Shown here: positions 42,782 through 56,135 of the stretch, one piece after another
How the letters are laid out: the number at the start of each line of letters is the position of its first letter
Position numbering within the stretch: the stretch's first letter is position 1
Assembly: GCA_048013815.1 (NCBI GenBank)
Contig: CM106586.1
Location: 18,104,001-18,168,000 of the forward strand
Origin: Setoptus koraiensis
Lineage: Eukaryota > Arthropoda
DNA length: 64,000 nt
Direction of reading: 5' to 3'
Translations under genes and position numbers: made by a program
Notes under the pieces: model-generated
Database searches by the model: none
What the model saw: only the letters and a program-made list of their open reading frames with translations
Told to the model about the DNA's origin: nothing

Positions 42782-45109
42782 TCGGAATAAGTAACAAGCG
42801 AAATGGACCACACTATAGGCTACTACAGTGACAACTGATTAAATAATTGACTTGAACCACACAACTAGTCGCTGGCTTGCCAAATTGTCAGCTAATTGAT
42901 TAGTCAGCTAGTCGCAATTGGAGCACGGCAGCATAAAACAAGCGTCAAGAGCAGCGAAAGCAGCAAAAGCAGCGAAAACAAAAACAAAACAAACTTGACA
43001 GGACCACCGGCTAATTAGGCTAGTTAGTTAGTGTCGACAGTTGTCAGTGGCTTGCTGACTTTGTGTATCCGTCTTATCATTATCATTATTAGTGTTATTA
43101 GTGGAGTAATTACATCAGTCAGCACTCAAGTACAAGTATAAATACGAGTGCAATTGGCAATAATATGATGACATGAAACTCGATGGTGTGAACATTATGA
43201 ATATCGCCACTAATCATTGTGATTAGTTGCGTTTGACAACTAATTGCTCAACAAACTTTGTTGTGTGTCAACAAGTTGCCGCTGCACCACCATGCGACGC
43301 CACTTGAAAATGATATTGCAACTCGCAAATCAAACGCTGCTGCTGCAACTGTGAATTTAAATTGTGGCGCCAACAAGTTGCAGCAATTGGACAATGGCAC
43401 AAATATTGACCAATTTTGCCACTTGGTTGGCAAAATCGAAGGCGTCGGTTGGCCGGTCGCTGCGACCAGTTTTTGCGAATTCGCACGAGCGGCCCAACTG
43501 GACACTGGACACTGGACAGGTGAACGAGGCCCATTGAACAAGCGGCGAGAAAGAGTGGCAAATTGTCAAACATAATAGCATATGTGTGCAGCTATCATCG
43601 TATTTGCAGCGGTGCACACTTGTCAGATTGTGACAGTGAGAGAGCGAGTGTGCAAATTACAGTTACACGAGCGACAAACACGCTGACGTTTGAGCTGTTG
43701 ACATTTGACGGACGCGTCTGACAGGTAGCAGCGCCCAGTATCAATTATCCGGCGTGCGAGTGGCCATTTGACCATTGTGACCACTTGACTGGTTCGCGCG
43801 GCCCGCTGCCGAGTGGACGCGGCCGTCCCGTGCAACTTGAAGCCAAGGTGCCCGCAAAGAGGCAAACTAACGGTTTTGAAAAGCGCTTCGAAGCGCTCAG
43901 AGGGGCGTGCGCGGGGCTGCCCAGCGACAATTGAGCGGACAATTGAGCGACACAACTGACACAAATGATTGACCACTCGTGAATGGCCAGGCATTTTGTG
44001 ACGATACCTGTGATGCTCGCCGTACTTGCGATGCCGGCCGGCCGGCCGGGGCGAGGGCACCCAATCATCGGTGCGGCGCCGACCGGCAACTGTCGACCGG
44101 CGACGGGCCGGTTGACTGACGACGGGCCAGTTGACTTCCGTCGGCGTGGTCACTGTCGGCGGTGGTTGTTGTCGCCAAGGGTGAACTTGCCAGCGTCATT
44201 GGGCCGTCCCGTCAAAGGTGCACCCATGACAATTGCTTATTATCTGCTGACTTGTGCGCCGCTGCTGCGGCTGTCATACGGTTGTGTCACAATGGCCCGG
44301 TGACAACAACCGCATGACGGCCGTTTGTCGCCGGCCGTGCGGACATAGGTCCGGACGGCAATGTCGCAGCGGTAACCATGGCGGCGCAGAGTGGCGCTTG
44401 ATTGAGCGATGAAGCATTCAGGGCGGCCATTTGAGCCATTCGGGCCGCTCGAGCCGCTTGAGCCATTCGAGCGCCCGAGCCGCCCGAAACTGGCGGCCGC
44501 TCTCGCCAACTGACTGGCCGAGTTACCCGATGATTGTTAGTGATGATGATTCTCTGTCACACCACGGCCGTGTCAGCGTCGCCCGAGCATCGAGCGTCCG
44601 ATGTGTTCAAGTGTCCGATCCGATCCGATTTCGAGCCCAATAATCACTGTTGTCAACTGTGCCCAACTGCCCAACAGCTGATCAACAATCGAGTGACCGC
44701 TCGCCCTGATTAGTGACACTGACCGGTCCAGTGCCGGCCCGTCAGGCGGCGGCGGCGGCCAATAACGCGCACCTATGCCACACGAACCTATAATTAGATC
44801 ACATCAAAGCGATCATTAATACGCGACAACGACACGAGAGCGCCATTGTATCATGACCAATGACCACTCATGGCCATGCGACGTGCTTAGCCACCATTAG
44901 CTGCTGCCGCCGCCGCCATTATTGCTATTATTAACCTTGTTCCGGCGCCTAATGATGCCGTGTCTAGCCACCGCGGTGCGCGGCTTGCATTTGGCCGAAT
45001 CGTTGTCGTTGTCGTCGTCGACCCTCGTCGCATTCTTGCCAACGATCTAACGATTCTTGCAAAATCATTCTACAATTATCATTATTGTTATTGTAGCGGG
45101 CCCAATACT

Positions 45110-45760
45110 TGCACTGGCCAGGGTGCACGGCCCACAATGCACACTGTTCGCGCTGCGCGGCGTTGGGTGCACGGTGCGCGGCGTTGGGTGCACGGTGCGC
45201 AAGGCGAGGTGCAAGATGCACAGGGTGCCGGCCGTGTGGTTGTTGGGGTGCGCAGGCGCGCGCGCTCACCTGTGTGACCATTAGGAATTTTCGCGCACCA
45301 TATATCACATGGAGCATACATTTGCGTCGTTATAACGACATCGCCGGTGCCGCTCACCGTTGGCCCGCTTTGAGCAGGCGCGACAGGTTGGTGCAGACAG
45401 GTCGGTGCAGGCGGCTCGGTGCAGGCGCACGGTGCAGCCGCAAAAGCAGCCGCACGGTGCAGGCAGACATGACGTGCCATTATGGTGATGGGCATGACGT
45501 AAACATGCCCATTAATAGCGGCATCGCGGCGCGATAATGGTTTTGCTTATAACTTGTGGCATCATTGCTGGCCGCTAATGATGCCACAAGTTATATCATC
45601 ATACAAGTTGCGTAGATGTATTGGGCATACAGACGACAACAAACAAACATTCCAGACAGCGTGCACGGCACCCAACACTCGACAGGTGAATTGTCTGCAC
45701 CATCGTGCACCGTCGTGCACCAATATGCACCGACGCCCGTCATCGGGCAGCGTCGGCTGG
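45110..45760. repeat. Dispersed GTGCA/TGCAC-rich cluster
   Basis: GGTGCA, GTGCAC and CGGTGCAGGC words recur throughout, in both orientations. They include a 20-base direct duplication near 45,160-45,200 and runs near 45,385-45,470 and 45,700-45,735. They are not in a single periodic array. Confidence 0.65.
45549..45594. repeat. Perfect hairpin, 18-bp stem and 10-nt loop
   Basis: ATAACTTGTGGCATCATT (45,549-45,566) is followed by a 10-base GC-rich loop and then its exact reverse complement (45,577-45,594). The stem is too short for a typical microRNA precursor and no target-site duplication is evident. Confidence 0.93.
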
Positions 45761-46659
45761 ACAATTGAGCTTGGGAATGGCGGGTCGAAAGCTCACTGAC
45801 TCGATAATGATGATGACCATAGATCATAGCGCCAGCGAGCGATATGGATATCACCGACAGCGTGACTCATCGCTCGCTGGCAAGACGATTTTTAGCGGCA
45901 TTGGTCTGGCATGCGAGCGGCTTGCGTAATCTGCATACTAGGCACTGTTTGTGGCTGCTTCAATTTTGAATTTGTTTCCATTTTTGCTGATCTTGCTCAA
46001 TGGCTCAGCGCCGTCGGCTGAAAGTGGGCGAATAAGTCAAATGGCAACGACAAGATAATCGTGGCTCCCAATGTGTCGCCTGAGACAAATGCACCGCATT
46101 GAGATGTAGAGCCTGTTGAGTGGATAATACAGTGGATAATTCATTTACACACGACATGACAAATGGGCTGTTGATATGTGTCTGGCAAATGAACGCAAAT
46201 CAAATGTTGTTGTCGTTCATCGTCGTCGAAAGATGATCGTATCAGATTGGATTGCGATGTAGTCGCAATGTATCCATGTTGCGATGAGACGACGACCACT
46301 AAGTAGTGCCAATGACTCTTGTTTGTAATTGCTACAGTCTGTCTGTTTCCATTTGTATTCGTCGTTGTATGTTGGCCCATGTTGGCCGATATACGACGAC
46401 CATATACATGTAATATGGCTGCGGCGTTTGTGCCGGCTGCTTGTGGTAGCTGCAAGTGATAGGCTAAACTTGATGAAAAAATTTTCAAACATTTCAATTA
46501 ATTCGCTGCTGGCCGACATAATGCCTGGGATGCAAAAATGCTGCACACATTTTTGGATAATGTCACATTTTTACTGTCGGCCGGCCGGCTAATCAAGCAC
46601 GACAAGAATGCTACCTGAGAGTGGCCACTGAGATTCGAATGTGGCCACGATAGTATTCA

Positions 46660-46757
46660 CAACAGCAACTACAACAGCAACAACAACAACGCCAGCAACA
46701 CCGGCACCAACAACCACCGCAACAACCGCCACAACAACCACCGCCACAACAACCGCG
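46660..46757. repeat. CAA/CAG/CCA trinucleotide array
   Basis: About 100 bases of CAA, CAG, CCA and CGC triplets. It reads as Val-rich on the minus strand. There is no splice-flanked coding context. Confidence 0.8.
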
Positions 46758-48157
46758 ACATGTGCAAGTGCATTAAAGAGAGACTCACTCAATTAACAGA
46801 GATCTCAATCAATGGCGACCAATGGTCACTCATCCAGTTGCTCACAGTTGCGGCCGTGATGATCTAATGACCGTTATCCACGTCTGGTTGGCGTGCTTGG
46901 TCTGTACAAAAGCAGCAGCAGCAGCGAGTCTCTAAATTAGATTTATCCAGATATATCATTTGCCAGATTGTACAGTATATCGACGACGATTGTACTGACA
47001 GACGATCGATACGTTGTAGCAATACGTTGTAGACGCTGCTGCCCATAAGCCGCATGAGCCGCATAATGTGAGCAAATGGCGCGCGCGCTATCATTAAATA
47101 ATCTTAAATCATAAACAAGATTAATCATGATTAGAGAGAGCGATTAGAGGAATGAGAAATGATCGTGCCTCGTCCCTCTAATCTCTCGCTAATGTAATTA
47201 ACAGCGTAATCATTTAATAGCATAGCTTACAGCCTGACGGACAGGTTTGCACAGGTGAGCGCGCGCGATAGGACGATGATTGTTTCATCATGAGACTGAT
47301 TAGTTTTATCAGTCAGCGTTGGCTGGAGCTGTAGTTGCAGCTCACACACAGTCGGGCTATTTCGGATATATACTGGATATATATTATAATATATATGTAT
47401 TAGTATTTATCCACTTTATAGTATACATAGTGTACATAGCGAAGTAAACACTGTGATGGAATGCGTCGTCAAGTGTCACTTTTAATGTTTTTCCAGCGGA
47501 CCTGGCGCCCGGCCGGCAGATGGCGCTGGCCGGGCATCACCGGCCCAGTGTGTGCAATCGCGAATCGCAACTTGCAACTTGCAGTGGCCGGCCGGCCACT
47601 GTTACGCAACAACCACTGTAACAACAATGATCAGCTAAGTAAATGTTGTTGTTTGGCGGAGGTTATTACGCAAATTAGATAACAACAAGATTGCATAAGT
47701 TAAGTGAGGTAATTGATTTGGCTGGCTGGCTGGCTGGCTGGCCGGCGAGCGAGAGAGGCAGCGCATAATTAAGCGCTTGTGGTAGCCAGTTGTTGCTATA
47801 GGTTGCTGTTGGCTGTCGGCTGTTGGCCGGTGGTTGCTGCTCAGTGGTCGCCGTCGTGAACAGCATCTGAGATGAGCGAGCCACGATAAGCACAACAAAT
47901 AAACATTGGCTCGACTTGTTTTGGTTGGGTTGTTGTTGCTGCTGTTGTTGTTGTTGTGTCGAAACAAGCCACTTGTGACTAGCTGATTGAGCTGTGAGCG
48001 CACCGTGTGTCGCACGGAGGCGAGCAAAGTCGGCCACAGGTGAGACAGGTGATATAATCGCCGGGCTTGTGTGTTGTGAGGACAACTTTTGACTGCAGAC
48101 TCGACGGGCACAAGCTGTCAACTGTTGCCGGGCAACTGCGCCGACACTGCACCGCCG

Positions 48158-48290
48158 ACTGCACCGCCGGCTGCACCGACAACCGCACCGACAACTGCAC
48201 CGACAGCCGCAACTGCGACCGCATCGATAGGCGACAGCCGCAACCGCTCCGATGGGCGACAGCCGCAACCGCTCCGATGGGCGATAGGCG
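48158..48290. repeat. CACCG-rich 12-bp and 27-bp repeats
   Basis: Several degenerate 12-base units (CACCGACAACTG, CACCGCCGACTG) run into two copies of a longer unit containing GCGACAGCCGCAACCGCTCC. A (GGCC)n run lies just beyond, at about 48,331-48,352. Confidence 0.8.
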
Positions 48291-48421
48291 CGCCAACAGC
48301 AACAAGTGCTCGAGTCGATCGGTATCGGTGCCGGCCGGCCGGCCGGCCGGCACAGTAGCGATCGCATAATTTAAATGCTGACGGTGCCGATAGTGGTAAT
48401 GGCGATGGTGGCGATTACATT

Positions 48422-48476
48422 ATCCAGCCATTGCGTTGTCCAGCCATCGCGTTGTCCAGCCATTGCGCTGTCCAGC
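48422..48476. repeat. 16-bp tandem repeat, about 3.5 copies
   Basis: Copies of GTCCAGCCATCGCGTT in tandem with a few substitutions. Non-coding. Confidence 0.85.
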
Positions 48477-48816
48477 GCCGGCCATCGAGTGTGGCGCTTC
48501 GACGGCGAAACACTATGGAATTGGCGTGGAGACGCGCTGCAACTTGCGAGCGACTCATTCTGCTCTCTGCGGTGCCACTCTTGTCGCGGCGGTTGCTGCA
48601 CCGAGTGGCCGCACCGAGCGGCCGGCAGCGACGAGAATGCGCGCCTATTCATAAGGCCCGAGCGAGTGGAGGCGGCCGCGCGGTCAGTGGGCAGTGGCAG
48701 CTAATCAATTTAATAGAAATGTTGTTGATTATCTCTGATTAGCATCTCTGGCCGCATACGCACCACACATACGCCAAACCACCGCATACGGTTTGCGTAT
48801 GCAGCCCTGAGTACAT

Positions 48817-48876
48817 CTCTATCAGGCTCTGTCGGGCTCTGTCGGGCTCTGTCGGGCTCTGTCGGGCTCTGCCGGG
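48817..48876. repeat. 10-bp tandem repeat, 6 copies
   Basis: Six head-to-tail copies of CTCTGTCGGG. The middle four are identical and the end copies are slightly diverged. Confidence 0.93.
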
Positions 48877-50572
48877 CAAACACGGCGACTTCATGACTTG
48901 TCTTATCTGGCAACCTCGTCGTTATGAATCTATCGACTGGCCGGCTGGCAAACAAGCGGCCAGCCACGGTCAACAGGTTGCTGCTGCCAGCAACTGAGCT
49001 CAACTGACACTCCGGCCAAACTGACACAAACGCAGCGACATACTAAACTGACAACTAACTAACTGGTCAGCAATGAGCAATTTGGCAGCACTTGCCGCCG
49101 ATTTGGTGCACAGTCGCATTCTAGCGCCATTTGTCCATTTGTCCGTGTGCCCATTTGCCCGTTCGCCCGTTCGCCCGTTTGTCCATCTTTCATTCGGCGT
49201 CTCATCTCGCCTCCAGATCTCGCCCTCATATCTGAATATCTGACCATCTCACTGTGTGACTATCGCACCATCTGACTCGGCTGGCTCGTAGCGCTTGTTG
49301 CGCCGGTTGCGCTTATTGCGGCCGCTCTCAACTGGCCGCTGTCGGCCCGTACCCGAGCCCAGCGTCGTGCCCAGCGTCGTGCCCTATTATCTGGCCGACG
49401 TGATCTCGGCCGCCGCCGTTGCATACTGTTCACCCGCTGGCTCGTTCACAGCGCTTGTGCGAGGGCGTCCCGCGGTCACTGCGGGCCCCGCCGACACCCC
49501 GCGCAGGTGGGCCTCTGCCGGGCGTCAGCTGGTCGCTGTGCCGGACAGTGGACGCTCGAGGCAGCGGCGCACAATCGGGCCAGCGGCGCACACTTGACTG
49601 AGCTGCGCCAGACGGCCCGATCCCGGGCGGCGGCCGGCCGGGCACCCGCCAACAGCCGCTCAGCGCTCGTATCCAATGGCCTCGGTCACACAGCCACTGG
49701 GCAACGATGTGACGCGCCGCGATGTGTCCGCGACCATCGAGACACACACGTCAAGCCAGAGATATAAATAATATCAATGATTTATTGCCACCGATGGCAT
49801 TGCGACTGAGGCATTTTAATTGCGAGTTATCGCAAATCTTTCTGTGTCTCGGTGTCGCAATCTACATATACACTCACATATTTACGATGCGATGTGTGAT
49901 TTGCGATGTGATGTGTGATTTGCGCCTTCCATGAGATGTCGCAACAACATGCTGCCAGCTCGTCGCCGAGATGTGTCGTCGTCTGTTGGCGCATACGTGA
50001 TGGCAGCCGAACTAAACCAGAAATAATTATTGAATTATCAAGCTATTATGTCATCATGTGATCGTAGGCACAAAGTAGGCGCAAAGTATTTGGCTACTGT
50101 CAGCGTTTAATTTTGCTGTTGTTGTTGCCAGTGGCAACGATATACCAATGGCAGCCAAATTGCGGCAAGGCTGACTTGTTGGAAGCGTCACTCATTAGCT
50201 AAATTGAGTCAGCTCATTGGTGCAGTTTTTGGGACAGCTCACAGTGAGTGTCGGTGATACAAACTGTTCGCTCGTATGCATATTGTAATCAATTAGGCGA
50301 CTAGTTTGCATGTAACCCATGCATCACTTTCGACATGCTAGATATATAATAGATATACAACTAGATATCCAGCTGGATATGCAAAATGGTTGGCATGAGC
50401 GGAGCGGCCAATTAGCGCCCTGTTTGTCACAACAAACGCGCTGTTACGCAACACGATCTGTTGGCACGATTGATTTGCGTTTGCGTTTGCTTTTGCTTTT
50501 GCGTTTCGACCCTTCGGGCACGCCACCGATCGCGACATCCATCTATCGGCGCTCGTTGGCAGCACTGCCAAC

Positions 50573-50660
50573 CGTCAACTATCGACTGTCGACTGTCAAC
50601 TGTCGACTGTCAACTATCGACTGTCAACTGTCAACTAACGACTGCCGACTGCCAACTGTC
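50573..50660. repeat. 7-bp GTCAACT/GTCGACT repeats
   Basis: Alternating TCAACTG, TCGACTG and TCAACTA words fill about 90 bases, most at 7-base spacing, with diverged copies towards the end. Confidence 0.85.
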
Positions 50661-51408
50661 AATGGCCGGACGTAGAAGCAGCAGTCGGCCGCTAGTGGCC
50701 AGTAGTCGTCAACTGTCAAACAGCAACAGCTGACTATGATAGTGTCAGTTAATAACGGTGCAATATCTGCCTTTTGGTCTGCAATCAGTCAGTGTTTCTG
50801 GTAGCTGGTGGCTCGCTCTCGTGTGGCTGCTCATGTATTATGTTTGTGGTGTTGGTACGTCATCTCATTGATCATTGGCGTGATTGATTGGCCGTTGGTC
50901 GTTATTGTGATTAATGTGAATTGTTGTTGTTTGCCTGATTATAGCACCACAACCACAATCACAATCATCAACGCTGGTGCCAGTGAACAGGACAAATGGA
51001 CCAACGAACGTGCCACTTGCTCGGCCACAACAACTGGCCATTGTGTTGGCGACGGCGCGCACAACAAGTTTGATTCAAGCCCAACTCGCGATCTAACCCG
51101 CGATCTGGCAACAACCGCAACAACAGCGACAACAACCACGCCAACGACAGCGCCAACAACAGCAACAACCACGCCAACGACTGCAGCGGCCAGTAGACAA
51201 TTTGCGACGGGCAAATGGATGAAATGGATAAAATGGCAAAACAAGCCGCGCGGTGGCAGACGCGGCAGAAGAATGGAAGCGGCAGCAAGTGGATTGATTT
51301 GATTTAACAAATCACAACAGTCAATGATCAACTTGTTGCCAATCTCGCCATGGCCGTCGTTGCTGGCGCTTGAGTGAGTTTATAGGCGATAAACTCGCAA
51401 GTGTATGC

Positions 51409-51429
51409 TCACCTGAGCCGCTCAGGTGA
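51409..51429. promoter_or_regulatory. Inverted pair of CACCTGAG boxes
   Basis: TCACCTGAG, three bases, then CTCAGGTGA: a perfect 9-bp inverted repeat. CACCTG/CAGGTG is the recognition core of Snail/Scratch/ZEB-type zinc-finger proteins and of some bHLH dimers. A regulatory role is inference only. Confidence 0.4.
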
Positions 51430-51740
51430 CTTGCAAGTTGGACAAGTTGCCCTCGAGTGTGTCGATGCCGGCGTGAGCAGTTGTGCGTAACAAGGCTCAC
51501 ACACCGAGAGGCTCTCTCTCTGCGCACACAAACAGGGAGCACAAAGAGAAGCAACAACAAATTAGATACACCTAATAACTAACTAATCAGTGAGAATCAA
51601 TCAATCATAATCTAATCACAAATCTAACAGCTTCTTCTGCGCCTCGTTGGCTGCTCGTCGCTTCTCTCGGCTGGCTCCAATCGCTGGCTCGATAATTGCA
51701 AATCAACAATCGCCGGCCACTTGCATATTCACGGCGCGCA

Positions 51741-51845
51741 TTGTTGTTGCTGCCGGCGCTGTTGTTGTTGTCGTTGTTGTTGCTGTTGCTGCTGTTGCTG
51801 CTGTTGTTGCTGTTGTTGCTACTGGTGTCGCTGTTGTTGCTGCTG
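51741..51845. repeat. TTG/CTG trinucleotide array
   Basis: About 100 bases of GTT, GCT and GTC triplets; Asn/Ser-rich on the minus strand, Val/Ala-rich on the plus. No gene context. A similar array lies at about 52,157-52,230. Confidence 0.85.
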
Positions 51846-52156
51846 GTGCGAGTGAGCGAGTGAGCCGGTGAGCCGGTGAGCCGCGGCCGAGATCGGATGG
51901 TCAGTCTGGCTGCACGCACATTCAAAAGAACAACAACAACAGCTGATTATTGTTATTAATTTGATAATCAAATGATCATCGACGGTTAGCCACTGGCCGG
52001 CAGCGCATTAGCGACTCGCAACGACAAAGCAGCGCAACCACCATGACCTGTGCCCATTGTGTGCCGCGTCCATCGCCAATCGCCAGATGATAACAATAAT
52101 TCCATGCTCAATCTTGGATGTTCAATGTTGTTTGCGCGATTCATCATTGCAAATGG

Positions 52157-52230
52157 CGTCGTTGTCGCTGTTGTTGTCGCTGTTGTTGTTGTCGCTGTCG
52201 CTGTTGTTGTTGTCGCTGCTGCTGCTGCTG
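52157..52230. repeat. GTTGTCGCT-type trinucleotide array
   Basis: GTT, GTC and GCT triplets ending in a (GCT)n run. It resembles the arrays at 14.3, 20.5 and 51.7 kb. Confidence 0.85.
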
Positions 52231-52442
52231 GCACGAAAGTGCTCAATTGAAAAGTCACTCCAGTGCAATTGGCAGCGGCTCGTCACATTTGAGCACTGCG
52301 CCACCGGCACCAGCAGTGGTCAGCGGCCAGAGTGGTCGGCGGCCAGAGTGGTCAGCGGCCAGAGTGGCCAGAGCACAACAATTCGAGTGGCGATTGTTGC
52401 TGCAAACGGTGGCGGTTCATTCATTGTTGGCCCCGCTCATGC

Positions 52443-52518
52443 CGATAGCCGGTGCCCAGTGCGATAGCCGGTGCTCGATGCGATAGCCGGTGCTCAATGC
52501 GATGGCCGGTGCCCAATG
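52443..52518. repeat. 19-bp tandem repeat, 4 copies
   Basis: Four units of CGATAGCCGGTGCTCAATG with one to three changes each, at exact 19-base spacing. A 16-base, three-copy repeat containing GCGGCCAGAGTGG lies just upstream at about 52,319-52,370. Confidence 0.92.
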
Positions 52519-53343
52519 CGAGCAATTTAAACTTTGATTCTTTCGAATATCATCTGCTGGCAGCGGGCACACACAATAAATATTATATACGGTGCGTTCG
52601 GTGTTGTTGTTGGCCTGACAGCCAGAGGACAGAGGCCAAACGCCAACGAGCACGAGACGGCTCGACGGAGCCGAGCGGCAGGTAATTTTGTGACACATAC
52701 CAGAGCGCATGTTTGCGTGTCGCTAATGATGATCGGGCCTGGCCGGTGGCGCCGTTTGGCCCGTCATTATCGGACGTGGCCGGCAAAATGACGCGCCTCA
52801 CATACATTATACGTTATCATTATTGGTCCAGTTTGTTTATTATCATACGTTGAGTGGATGCGCCGGCGAGCGGGCGAGCGGCGCAAAGTGGCCACTGTCG
52901 AAAAAGCTATTTCAAGAATTGATTAGCGCGGCCAATTGAAATTCCGATTGAAACTGGCGAGTTGGTGCCAATATGAAGTTTGTTGTCGTGCCAGTTGTTG
53001 TGCCAGCATCGTCAGAGGGCATTCTCGTCGAGAATTTCGCGAGACGCTCGGCGCGAATTTGTCGCACTTGTCAGACGCACTTGCTACTAACAAGTTGTTA
53101 GAGACGGTCGCGCGGACACAATCGGCGCGCGGACACAATCGGCGCGACGGCGCAAGTGCTGTCAAGACGAGTCGGGCTCGTCGATGGGACCTCGCCCACC
53201 GCTCGCCAGCAAGCTCTTTCTTCGTGGCCAAATATCAGCAGCCAGCCTGGCAGATATTTGACTGGTATCAAGCACCGCAGCCTGACAATATCGCTTCGCT
53301 CGGCTTGGCCCGGCTCACCTGAGCAGGCGACGCCCTTGCCGGC

Positions 53344-53408
53344 TCTCACCTGAGCATCTCACCTGAGCATCTCACCTGAGCGTCTCACCTGAGCGTCTCA
53401 CCTGAGCA
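53344..53408. repeat. 13-bp TCTCACCTGAGCA tandem repeat, 5 copies
   Basis: Five exact-register copies of TCTCACCTGAGCA/G, followed by three AGCAGCTG-type words. Every unit carries the CACCTG core that also recurs singly across the 43-64 kb region. Confidence 0.94.
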
Positions 53409-55586
53409 GCTGAGCAGCTGAGCAGTGTCAAGAGTGGGTGATCTGCAGTGTGCAGTGTGCAGACAGACGAGGCAACAATGTAAACTTTCGAGTGTCATTA
53501 TGATGTCAGTTGGGCGAGCGCAAGTGCGCCCGTCAGACTGCGACGGTCAGACTCTGACCGTCAGAGGCACCCAGTTGGGGCATTATCGCCGCTCGGGCCG
53601 CTCTGTTGGCGGCCAGATATGGGGCTGCTGCGATTATTTGCGCGTCACACGCTGCTATATCGACGCCGTACGCAACAAGTGATGGACGCTCACTTAAAAA
53701 TTGTTAGTAACAATCGCCGACAACAACCGACCGACTAGAGAGAGAGATCGCTCCAGTTGCCCGAGTCGCTCCTGTCAAGCGCATGCTTGTCGTTATCAAC
53801 TGGTCACCATCTTGTTGTTGTTCAGCGGTCGTCGTTATTGCATCATTGCTATTACTACTATCACCAATATTATTGCCATTATTATTACTATTATCATTAC
53901 TATCACCAGTATTGTTGTTATCGTCGTTGCGTAATCAAGTTGCGTGACACTTTGTGTGAGTGCGGTCAGCTTGTGGCTGGCGTGGCCCGGTCAGCTCACC
54001 TGTCTGGTGGTGGCGTTTGTCTGTGGTGTGGCCTGTTTATCATTTAATTGGGTGCGCACGCAACTCATCTGCCCGTCGATGTGGCAACAACCGAAATGCC
54101 GGTCACCGCAACAATGATTGGCCAATTGCCTCTATCCAAATCGATGCCACGCCATGCGATGCCATGCGATCACCTGTCCGCTGGCCCTCTGTTCACTGGG
54201 CCGGCACTCGCAATAGTTTGAATTCAACAGCAGCACCAATTTGACTTCAAATTCAAATTTAAATTCAAATTTAAATCATATTAAAAAAATAAAATATCCA
54301 AATTTACATTGTGAGATACATTTAACAATGGCAAGCAGCCATTGGTGGCGAACAATCGATCGCGTGGCACTCGCTATTGGCGGCCAACTGGCACCACCGA
54401 CGCTATTGGCGGCCAACTGGCACCACAACACTTGCCAACGCTGACACCAACAACAACAATAATTGTAATGCAATTAACCAATGACGTAATGACGTAATGA
54501 CGCAATGATGGAGCGATGCAACGATGATGGTGGTCATCAATTTGCCCACTGCTTGTGCCCGCTTAATTGGTCAGGCGCCAAATAAAAGCATGCAATCGAG
54601 CGGCGAGCGGGCCTTGCACTCAATGACCATGTGTGAGATTATAACGAGATTACATAACAGCGGCCACAACAATGCACAACAATAAATAATAATAATAATA
54701 ACAAGAAGCTCTAATTAATTGAGGCAACCACTCGGCCCGCAACACACGGCCACTGACAAAGTGTCAGTGGCTGTCTGACCCGAGGCCCGATTTGCGAGCA
54801 ACACTGTTGGCCAGAGAGAGAGAGAGAGATTATTTTCTCTGTCTTACTTAATTAGTTTAGCCAGGCAAAGGAATTGTTGGCTCCAGTTGAAACGTCCTCG
54901 CTGCCGCCCGTGAGCCGGCACCAGGCCGGCGCTAATCGGCACTCAGCTGAGATTTGGCGCTCAGCTTGTTTCGCTCGTTGCTGGCCGTTGAGCTGGCCCC
55001 AATTCCCGAACCTGGCCAACCTGGCCAAACTGGCCAAACCGGCATGCCGGCCAAGCTCCATGTGCCGGGCCGTTGCGTTGGCCGGCCGGCCGGCCGGCAC
55101 GCACGAAACAAATCAGCCTGGAATCGGGGATTATCGCCACCATTATTGCAATTTGCTCTATTTGTTAGTATGCCTATTATGTTAATTAAATCATATTAGC
55201 ACTTGTTGAAAAAAATTTCCCAAATTTCCCTCTCTCGTCTCATTTTGGCAGTCGGTGTGCGCTGTCAGTTGGCTGCTGGCTGCTGGGGCAAGTGGGCAGC
55301 GTTACCTGCAGCAGCAGCAGCCGCAGTGCGGTCAATTGCGGAGACGCGCGATGACGCAATAAGCAAGCGCTTATTTTTAAGTAGCTCGCTTGATACGCAA
55401 TCTAGTGCAAGCTCAGGTTGCAATTGGCTGCAACTCGGCCCAATGCGACAGCCACCGAGATGCTAATTCAATCAAGGCTTCTCTATCTAGTTGCTGTAAT
55501 ACTTGCTCTGTGCAACCATGAGAACGCAACAAATTCCTCGGCCGTCTTATTAGATTAATTCTTTACACTAATCACAACAACTCGTC

Positions 55587-55587
<1 letters not shown>

Positions 55588-55639
<52 letters not shown>
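55588..55639. repeat. (CA)n microsatellite
   Basis: An uninterrupted AC/CA dinucleotide run of about 26 units. Shorter CA runs lie near 9,685, 57,945, 58,115, 62,890 and 63,320. Confidence 0.96.
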
Positions 55640-55641
<2 letters not shown>

Positions 55642-56103
55642 TAATGCAATAGCGCTATTCCAATCAAGCGGAGAACAACAGGTGAGTAGACAGGCGCAAG
55701 CAGACGGGCGGGCTCACGAGCGAGTCGGGCCGGACCGGAGCGCACAAGCGACAGGTAATGGCGAGCTATGTTACGCAGTCCATGTTACGTCGTCCATGTT
55801 ACGTCGTCTATGTAAGCCAGCCAGACGGACTCTTGACAAATTATCATTATTGTTGTTATTGTTATCCGCTGGTGATTATAGGCTGACCTCGGGCACGCAA
55901 GCTCATAGACATGGGCACATTGGTACTTTGACCTATATGGTCAGCTTATGAGCGAGCCAGCCAGGCGACCAGCCAACAATGGGTAACCTGATATAAACAC
56001 AATTGATCAATTGGGCCGATTGCAGCAAGCGACTGGGCATCAAATCTCAATGTAACGGCCACAAGATACAGGTAAGGTGAGACGCAGAATGCTGCACAGA
56101 TTA

Positions 56104-56105
<2 letters not shown>

Positions 56106-56135
<30 letters not shown>
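56106..56135. repeat. (ATT)n microsatellite
   Basis: A pure ATT trinucleotide run of ten units. Confidence 0.95.

Noticed and set aside
43623-44153. 176-codon minus-strand frame
   Set aside because: Arg/Ser/Pro-rich composition typical of non-coding GC-rich sequence; no motif and no splice context.
52443-53408. Evenly spaced repeats considered as a CRISPR-like array
   Set aside because: The units are directly adjacent, with no unique spacers, and the genome is eukaryotic.
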